Source: Paenibacillus donghaensis (GTDB lineage Bacteria; Bacillota; Bacilli; Paenibacillales; Paenibacillaceae). From it: DNA of 64,000 nucleotides. This document shows positions 37,005 through 44,600 of this stretch, in pieces (the stretch's first letter is position 1; each line of letters opens with the position of its first letter). Location of the stretch: contig NZ_CP021780.1 in NCBI RefSeq assembly GCF_002192415.1, forward strand, positions 4,464,001 through 4,528,000, read 5' to 3'. The notes under the pieces are model-generated. The model worked only from the letters and a program-made list of their open reading frames with translations. It had not been told where the DNA came from and searched no databases. Both the position numbers and the translations under genes were made by a program.

Positions 37005-37090
37005 AAGTTCAGCTCCCTTTAAAGTTCTAGAGTCTTTACTTGTGAATTCGGCAATTGGAAAGAAATTACCTGTTCGTAGTTAAAATTTCG

Positions 37091-37154
37091 TAAGCGATTA
37101 CCCTGTCAAATAGCCCAAACCTTGACACCAAGATGAGGGCTATTTGACGCTTAC
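37091..37154. repeat. IS-end inverted repeat
   Basis: GTCAAATAGCCC and GGGCTATTTGAC form perfect 12-bp arms, and the flanking GTAAGCG/GCTTAC extend the symmetry. It lies upstream of the ISAs1 remnant and carries the 18-mer also found at 28202-28219. Confidence 0.6.
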
Positions 37155-37304
37155 GTTTAAATCACCTGGGGTAATACTCTCCACGTGGTTAAATGTTTTA
37201 TCAATTAATTTAGAGACTTATGTCGAACCTAAAAAATATTCAAATTACCGATTTCAGGAGATTCCACTACTTTACCGTCTCTGTTTCTCAATTTAATTGT
37301 TGTA

Positions 37305-37820
37305 TTACCCTTCATTTGAATCGGAGAATCTCTTTTTTTGTATCTCCAAATATTCACTCCAATTCCTATATAATCTTTCATTGCTTAGTTCTAACGAATC
37401 GAGTAGAGGTTGGTTTGGCGGCATATACCGTACAAATTGAGAAATCTCCTCCGGATAATCAAAGTCAGCATAAATAGTTTCAACCACTTCCAAAGGATCT
37501 GTATAGTGCTCCTTGTTTTCATAGACCCACTGCAGTACTACATATAAAATTTTTTCTTGAGCAATATTATTATCTTCTACAGTGATAAATCCTGAAAGTT
37601 TATTAATATATGGATGGATGTCTTCGCCCTTTTTCACCCATGCTAAATCAATTACATCTTGGGATAGATTTTGCTCCTCGCTAATGACGTACATAGCATG
37701 TTCAGTTGCTGCCTCCGAGGTCAAATATCCTTGTTTAATAGCAAAGAATAGATCGCTCCACGTTAGATTAACAAAATTCGTAATATATTCATATGGAATT
37801 ATGATTTTTAAACTATTCAC
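37305..37820 (-). CDS. Candidate immunity protein for RHS cassette 2 (DUF2247-like)
   Basis: About 171 residues. I start at the GTG at 37820 because AAAGGTG then has six-base spacing; it begins 12 bases after the stop of cassette 2. The sequence IIPYEYITNFVNLTWSDLFF and the repeated acidic helices match DUF2247, a family often encoded next to polymorphic toxins. It would neutralise the C-terminal domain of the protein encoded at 37833. It is followed by the IS-end repeat and ISAs1 remnant. Confidence 0.65.
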   Translation of the reverse strand: MNSLKIIIPYEYITNFVNLTWSDLFFAIKQGYLTSEAATEHAMYVISEEQNLSQDVIDLAWVKKGEDIHPYINKLSGFITVEDNNIAQEKILYVVLQWVYENKEHYTDPLEVVETIYADFDYPEEISQFVRYMPPNQPLLDSLELSNERLYRNWSEYLEIQKKRFSDSNEG

Positions 37821-37832
37821 TAGTATCACCTT

Positions 37833-40421
37833 TCATGGTTTTTGATTTGATTGTCCAGTAATTTTACCTTTAACAATAAATCTTTGATGTGTAACCTTTC
37901 CTTCTTGAGTTAATATATATTCATATATACCCGATTTCCCATTCAATTCCCCCTTAACTTGGAGCAATGTCCGCTCAATCTCATCTCCTCCTTTAATTAC
38001 GAAAGTTTGACCCATTGCTAATACTTTTTCAGATAAATAGCTAGCCGCCCGATGTCCTGGATCTGATTTATTTAATGCACTCCCTACTCGCTCTGCCTTA
38101 ATTATTTTTGCTGCTGCTTCAGCTGGTTTTAGGGAGTTCCCTCCACCTCCATACATACTTAATACCATACCGTAAACTGTATCCTTAATAGCTTGATCTT
38201 CGCCGTAAGTTATCATTAATTGACTCTTTGCCCATGATGACTGTCCATCTGTGCTTTTAGAAGATGTAGCCATATTGAAAAGATAAAGCCATTGATTTCT
38301 TTGTTTCTCCCCTAAATATAGGAGTGGTTTTTGTTCCCCAAGATCACTTCTTATATCCCAATAAAGTTGTGATTTGCTCCCTGCAATACGGGCAGTTGTA
38401 ATCAATAAATCTACTTGGCTCTCGGTATAATGCCCTGTTGGGTCAATATGAGTCAATGGATTATTCTCCACATACGTATACAAATTCTGCGTCAGCGGAT
38501 TATCAATCTGCCCCTCGTACGTATCCTCATTCAAAAACCGTCCCATACTCGGATCATAATACCGTGCCCGCAGATAATACAGCCCGGTCTCTTCATCATA
38601 AATCTCGCCCGTATACTTAAACGGATTCGAAATCCCTTCGGTCTGACTGGTGATATTCCCCCATACGTCATATGCATACGAATTCACCGGCTTACCGCTC
38701 GTATCTACAATTTGCACCACATCACCGTGACCGTTATACAGGTAATAGTAATCTTTGCTCGCGATCTTATCCTTCTTCACCAGCACCCGGTCTCCGCGCA
38801 CATAGTTCGCCTTCTGGCCGTTGCTCTTCTCCTCCGTAATGACTTCCCCGTTAAAGTTGTAGTTATACTGAGTTTGCACCCCACTCGTCGATTTTTTAAA
38901 CCGCAGTCCGTCGGCGTAGTACATGAAGCTGGTTGTACTGCTGCCTTTGGTCAGCGCGGTCAGGGTATTTTGCAAATCGTACGTATAGTTCGTGTCTTCA
39001 AACACCGCCGGGCTGCTTACACTTTGCTCCTGGGTCAAACGGTTTCCCCGCACATCGTACGTATAGCTGTCTCGCCCCCCGCCTGGGTGCACGGTCGTTG
39101 TTAAGCGGTTCAGCGCATCGTACGCGTAGCTTGTCGTTTGGGTCGTTCCATCGCTTTTCGTTTCCGTGGACGAGGTAATATTTCCATTGTTGTCGTACCC
39201 ATACACATATTTGGAGAGTATCATGCTGCCTTTTTTGTTCGTCACACTCTCGACCCAGTTCAGCGCTTTGTTGTAGGTATATTCGGTCTTCAGCACACTG
39301 CCGTCCGTTAGTGCCGGATACGTGATCGACTGCACCAGCCCATTACCCGTGTAGCTGTATTGCACATTCGCCGACGCTGCGCTGGTTAGTGCCGCACTGC
39401 CATTCGTTTGAACTTTGTCCAGCCTCGTTTTGTTATATTGGTAATTGGTATAAAAGCCTAGATTCACATCTTGAATTTGTGTCATTCGGTCTATGGTATC
39501 TAACGTGTTGCGAATGGTTGCACTATGACTGCCTACACTGGCTTGATTGGCCCGGGTCCGTCCCAAACTGTCTACGGTGAGGCTTTGCGCTGCCGTTTGA
39601 GATCCGTTCAGGTAGGTCTTCATCACCCGGGTGCGAATGCCGTCGCCACCAAAGATCGAGCGGATTTGTTGTGTCTGTGCGGTGTTGTTGACCAAACCGT
39701 TTAGCGTAACACTCGTGAGTTGCTGACGCTCATCATACTGGTAGCCATATAGCGTACCGTTCCTGTCTTTTTTACTGAGCAGCTGACCCAGCGTATTGTA
39801 CTGCATCGCTTCACTTTGCGATGCGGGGTCCCTCTTCTCGGTGAGCAGACCCAGTTCATTATAGGTTTTGCTGTTAATCTGTTGCGGCGTTCCACCACTG
39901 CTCTCCACACTCACATTGGTCAGTTGTCCATTGCCATCGTAGCTGTAGTTCGTCGTCTGGCTCAGCGCATCTTTGACGGCACTAAGACGGCCAAGCGCAT
40001 CATAACGGTAGGCTGTCGTTACGCCCTCATTATTCTGATTGTTCTTCGGATCCGTATAGGCCGTCACATTCCCCAAGAGGTCGTAGCGGTACGATTCGCT
40101 AATCGGCTCCGAGGTCTGCGGCCAGGTCTTAAAGGTTCGTTTATTTCCCCATTGGTCGTAATATTCTTCTACGTAGTTCAGCTTCTCGTTCGTTCGAACA
40201 TCGATCAGATAACTAATACTATGGCGTTGTTTCAGACTGTTGTCTGAGACATAGATATTTCCAAAGGGATCCACTGCCCGATTCTGCGTGCCCCAAGTAT
40301 CATAACCAATCGTAGTAATATTTCCAGCCGGATCTGCTGCATAGATCGGCCGGCCATAGTTGTCATAATGATATTCACTGTGCGTCCATTTTCCCGCATA
40401 CTCGTCCCATTGCTCTTCCAT
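37833..40421 (-). CDS. RHS cassette 2: leaderless RHS fragment with unassigned toxin domain
   Basis: An 862-codon frame; RHS similarity extends further to about 40572, where it begins in frame after a TAA next to the Imm32-like gene. No signal peptide and no ribosome binding site. YD repeats cover residues about 1-600, then DPSMGRFLNEDTYEGQ near 627 and about 195 unique residues. The end contains SDPGHRAASYLSEKVL, IKGGDEIERTLLQ, LNGKSGIYEYIL and THQRFIVKGKITG, with conserved-looking His and Lys residues that would suit a nuclease. I cannot name the family. It is the longest of the three cassettes and covers the most of the full-length WapA gene. Confidence 0.75.
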   Translation of the reverse strand: MEEQWDEYAGKWTHSEYHYDNYGRPIYAADPAGNITTIGYDTWGTQNRAVDPFGNIYVSDNSLKQRHSISYLIDVRTNEKLNYVEEYYDQWGNKRTFKTWPQTSEPISESYRYDLLGNVTAYTDPKNNQNNEGVTTAYRYDALGRLSAVKDALSQTTNYSYDGNGQLTNVSVESSGGTPQQINSKTYNELGLLTEKRDPASQSEAMQYNTLGQLLSKKDRNGTLYGYQYDERQQLTSVTLNGLVNNTAQTQQIRSIFGGDGIRTRVMKTYLNGSQTAAQSLTVDSLGRTRANQASVGSHSATIRNTLDTIDRMTQIQDVNLGFYTNYQYNKTRLDKVQTNGSAALTSAASANVQYSYTGNGLVQSITYPALTDGSVLKTEYTYNKALNWVESVTNKKGSMILSKYVYGYDNNGNITSSTETKSDGTTQTTSYAYDALNRLTTTVHPGGGRDSYTYDVRGNRLTQEQSVSSPAVFEDTNYTYDLQNTLTALTKGSSTTSFMYYADGLRFKKSTSGVQTQYNYNFNGEVITEEKSNGQKANYVRGDRVLVKKDKIASKDYYYLYNGHGDVVQIVDTSGKPVNSYAYDVWGNITSQTEGISNPFKYTGEIYDEETGLYYLRARYYDPSMGRFLNEDTYEGQIDNPLTQNLYTYVENNPLTHIDPTGHYTESQVDLLITTARIAGSKSQLYWDIRSDLGEQKPLLYLGEKQRNQWLYLFNMATSSKSTDGQSSWAKSQLMITYGEDQAIKDTVYGMVLSMYGGGGNSLKPAEAAAKIIKAERVGSALNKSDPGHRAASYLSEKVLAMGQTFVIKGGDEIERTLLQVKGELNGKSGIYEYILTQEGKVTHQRFIVKGKITGQSNQKP

Positions 40422-40605
40422 TAAAGATAAACCGAAACCATTATATAGTGTATTGCGATAAGTTTTAATATTTGCCCCTGTAGATACTTGGGTAAGGGTC
40501 TTTACAGTATCTACTTTGAGAGTTGATGTGCCTGCATTCTCGGCATCGAAATCATGATGTCCAGTATTATTTTAAATATTTAACAATAAAAAAAGCGAGT
40601 TTTTT

Positions 40606-40866
40606 TCATTTAACCTTTTCAATTATTATTTGCGATGATCCTTCTTCAAGTGAATTATGATCATCAAAATGCAAATGTGTATTTAATGGCACCTCACCTT
40701 GAGCTAAATTCAACAAATGATTTGCTAATGAAATAAGACCTTCTTGATTAGCAGAAATTTTAACAGTCTCTTTATCTACAGAACAATCAATATAAAAGTT
40801 ATCTTCCCATTCTAATTTAAATCCCATTTCAGATGAATAAGCAGGCATATTAATATTAATTTTCAT
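40606..40866 (-). CDS. Imm32-like orphan immunity protein
   Basis: An 86-residue protein starting at the ATG at 40866, six bases after GGAGG. The segment ISANQEGLISLANHLLNLAQ and the acidic end GSSQIIIEK fit my memory of the Imm32 immunity family. It lies between the TPR-like gene at 40990, with a terminator between them, and the cut edge of cassette 2 at about 40572. No toxin domain directly precedes it. It therefore looks like an immunity gene whose toxin has been lost or replaced, or a protector against a rival strain. Confidence 0.6.
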   Translation of the reverse strand: MKININMPAYSSEMGFKLEWEDNFYIDCSVDKETVKISANQEGLISLANHLLNLAQGEVPLNTHLHFDDHNSLEEGSSQIIIEKVK

Positions 40867-40948
40867 TTCAATCCTCCAAAAAAATATGATAATTTTGATC
40901 AACTAACATTCCCCCGGCTTCTTAGGATTCATTCGGCACTGGGAGGGG

Positions 40949-40981
40949 AAAAAAGACCTTGAGGATTCAAGCCCCAAGGTC
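40949..40981 (-). terminator. Terminator after the WapA immunity gene
   Basis: Minus-strand GACCTTGGGG...CTCAAGGTC hairpin followed by TTTTTT, directly after the stop at 40990. It closes the wapA and immunity transcript. Confidence 0.85.
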
Positions 40982-40989
40982 ATACATTT

Positions 40990-41646
40990 TTACGTTTGTA
41001 TTAATTTTTTAAGAGAGTCATACATCACTTCTGTTATAAATACTCCAGTTATTCTCTCATTTATAAAACGTACTATATCGAGTGGGTCATAATCAATATT
41101 GGACTCTCCATAAATGAGTTTAACGTTTGATACCCCTTCCCGAATCATTTTCTTGCCTAGTTCTTTATCTCCCTTACTTAAATAGTGCTTTCCCAAATCA
41201 GAATAGTTGGAAACATGTTTTGAACACTCTTGTATTGACTCATTTAATAATGATTCAAATTTTGAAATATCTTTACACTTGTAATGCCAAGCAAGAATGT
41301 AAGATAACATAGAGGATGTTTCACAATTTACCACACTTTTTAGATCGAGTGCTTTGTTTACAAGTATTTCATCTAAGCCACCTAAATACCAATCTATAAA
41401 GAATAACTTTAATACAAAAAATAGTGAATTGTCCTTGTGATAGGTTAGTGCAGTGTTGAGATACTCAGTAGCTCGTTCGTAATCTTCAATCGGAGACATT
41501 GTCTCCAAAATCACTAATCTAGACCAACCATCAGCATCGTACGGATTAATTTTCAAATAGTCTAACATTAGGTTTTCCGCTTCCTCAAGAGAGTCTCTAT
41601 TCATAACTAATTTTGATACAGTCGCTTGCAATATTAGATCTTTCAT
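40990..41646 (-). CDS. Candidate immunity protein for WapA, TPR-like helical repeats
   Basis: A 218-residue protein starting at the ATG at 41646 (GGAG, seven-base spacing), 14 bases after the wapA stop. It is all-helical with TPR-like units: EEAENLMLDYLKINPYDADGWSRL, YERATEYLNTALTYHKDNS, and HYLSKGDKELGKKMIREG. Its position predicts that it binds and neutralises the toxin domain at the end of WapA. TPR-like immunity proteins are uncommon but plausible; a regulatory or chaperone role is the alternative. Confidence 0.6.
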   Translation of the reverse strand: MKDLILQATVSKLVMNRDSLEEAENLMLDYLKINPYDADGWSRLVILETMSPIEDYERATEYLNTALTYHKDNSLFFVLKLFFIDWYLGGLDEILVNKALDLKSVVNCETSSMLSYILAWHYKCKDISKFESLLNESIQECSKHVSNYSDLGKHYLSKGDKELGKKMIREGVSNVKLIYGESNIDYDPLDIVRFINERITGVFITEVMYDSLKKLIQT

Positions 41647-41660
41647 TTAACCACTCCATT

Positions 41661-44600
41661 TTATTTAACGAGGTTTCCAATTACCCTGTCAGCAGTTCCC
41701 ATAAAGGCATTCACGTTAATAATTGTACCATTATCATTAACGTAAAATCTTAACGTTACATCATATCCATTAATTTTGGTGTGCATTTGGTTTGAACCTT
41801 GTTTTAACTTGGAGGAGTCTACAGATCCGATTTTTCCAGTTATACTACTGAATATAGATTTTTTGTCACTCCCTAACTTCATTATACCGTCTTTAATATG
41901 GTCGGCTGAGAATACGTGACCCTCATATCGCTTAAATAAATCTGTCTGGAAGCTAATTTTTGTAAAGCAGTTATGCACCCAAATCCCAAGGTTCGAAACA
42001 AAGTATGAATTAAAGTCCGCAACTTCAAAGTTATAAACCGTTGCTTCGCGTGGCTCTTTTTCAATTTTATCTATTGCCAGTTTAGAACCGTCACTCGAAA
42101 CAAGCAAGTCGCCACCTTTTAGGTCTCTGACAAACGTCCATCCCTTGCCATCCAACCAGAACGGATGCTCACCCGTAGCCTCGATGATTTCATCACCAAT
42201 GTGGACATTGTAAATTTCATCAGCCTGCTTTTGGAACAGCCCTACGACCTCTTTATATGCCACATCTCCAGTCTCATCAGACTTTGCGAGAACCTTGTCC
42301 CCTACCTCGATTTCCTCGATAGGTTTCTCCCCATCCTCTGTTTGCACCTTCGTCCCTGCTGTAAAACAATTACACCCTAACGCTTTAGCGATCGCCTTTT
42401 CATTTTTTACCGTTTTTTCAACTGCTCTCTCAATTACTTTACCTTCCTTGCTAATCAGCTTTACAACTATTTTACCGCCCTTAATAAATTTACCTACGGG
42501 GATGAAACCTGCAATAGCGAGCGATTTATCGAACGTTGAGGCATTCGGATCGATAATCGTCCGAATATCGTCAACGACCATAAAATTTGCCACAGCGACA
42601 GCCGCTGACTTCACCATCTTCCAACCGTCTCCAACCCATTTCCACACATTCCCACTTGGGTCTACATAGATGAGCGGATTATTACCTACATAAGTATACA
42701 GGTTTAACGATAAGGGGTTCGTAATCTGCCCTTCAACCGTATCCTCATTCAAAAACCGTCCCATACTCGGATCATAATACCGTGCCCGTAGATAGTAAAG
42801 CCCAGTCTCTTCATCATAGATTTCGCCCGTATACTTAAACGGATTCGAAATCCCTTCGGTTTGGTTGGTAATGTTACCCCATACATCATACGAATACGTA
42901 TTCACCGGCTTACCGCTCGTATCTACAATCTGTACCACATCTCCGTGACCATTGTACAGATAATAATAATCCTTTCCCGCCGTTTTGTCTTTTTTCACCA
43001 GTACCCGGTCGCCTCGTACATAATTGGCTTTCTGCCCGCTATTTTTCTCTTCGGTAATGACTTCTCCGTTCAAGTTGTAGTTGTATTGGGTTTGACTGTT
43101 CCCTGTCACTTTTTTGAACCGCAGCCCATCTGCATAATACGTGAAGTGGGTCGTCTTGCCGCCTTGGCTGAGTGTCGTTAATGTATTAAGCAGATCATAC
43201 CCATACGTGGTTTCTGCAAAAGCTGCCTCTATAGAGGTTTTACTCTCCAGCGTTAATCGATTCCCTCTTAAATCATAGGTATACGCTTCTCGGCTGCCAT
43301 CCGCTCGGGTGACGGTGAGTAGCCGGTTTAACGCATCATACGTATAACTGCTCGTTTCCGTCGCTTGATCCTTTCTCGTCTCGATCGATTTGGTGATATT
43401 CCCGTTATTGTCATACTCATATTCCGACTTGGATAACACGGTGCTGCCCTTCCAGTTGGTCACACTTTCGACCCAGCCCAGTGCCTTCTTGTATTGGTAT
43501 TCGGTCTTTAAGAGACTGCTATCTGTCAAAGTCGGATAGGTGAGGCTTGCCACTTGTCCAGAACCGGTATACTGATACTGAACATTTACGGCTGCGCTGT
43601 TATTAACTACGCCATTGCCATTGGTTTGAACTTGGTCGAGACGCAGCTTATTGTACTTATACTGTGTATTAAACGCCAGATAGTCATCATTTACTTCGGT
43701 AACCTGCCCCAGAATATTATATCCGGTCCGAATGATGGAACTATGACTCCCTACTCTCTCCGTCTTTTGGCGAGCACGTCCGAAACTATCGATATACAAG
43801 GTACGACTTGCCGATTGTCCCCCGTTCATGTAGGTCTGCGAAGTCTGATAACGCGGACCGCCATCACCAAAGATAAGGCGCTTCTCTTGCGTTTGCGCGA
43901 CTCCATTAACAGTTCCCTTATAGCTGGCGCTCTTCAGCTGACTCCGCTCATCATAACGATAGTCCGAAACCGTCCCCATTCGATCCGTCTTTTGTTGCAC
44001 TAATCCCAGGTTGTTGTAGTGCTGGGTTTCATTTAGAGATGCCGCATCTCTTTTAATGGTCTGTAATCCTAATTCATTATAGGTTTTGGTATTTATTGTT
44101 TGCGGACTGCCACCTGCTGCCTGAATAGTCGAGCTGATGATTTGACCGTTGCCATCATACCCATAGGCGCTTGTTTGGTTTAACGCATCCTTGAGTGAAA
44201 TCAGACGGTTTAATCGGTCATACCGGTAACTGGTCGTCACCCCTTCATTATTCAGGTTCTGATTCGGATCCGTATAGGCCGTGACATTCCCTAACAGATC
44301 GTACCGATACGATTCGCCGATCGGCGCTGAAGTCTGGGGCCAGGTCTTAAAGGTTCGTTTAGAGGTTTGATTTCCCCATTGATCGTTATATTCTTCCACA
44401 TAATTCAGCTTCTCGTTCGTTCGAACATCGATCAGATAACTAATACTATGGCGTTGTTTCAGATTGCTGTCTGAGACATAGATATTTCCAAAGGGGTCAA
44501 CCGCCCGATTCTGTCTGCCCCAAGCATCATAACCGACCGTAGTAATATTTCCAGCCGGATCTGCTGCATAGATCGGCCGGCCATAGTTGTCATAATGATA

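Noticed and set aside
41968..42376. Intein in WapA
   Set aside because: The Hint fold lies just before a short toxin domain at the protein end and has no homing endonuclease or conserved C-extein; a pretoxin autoprocessing domain fits better.
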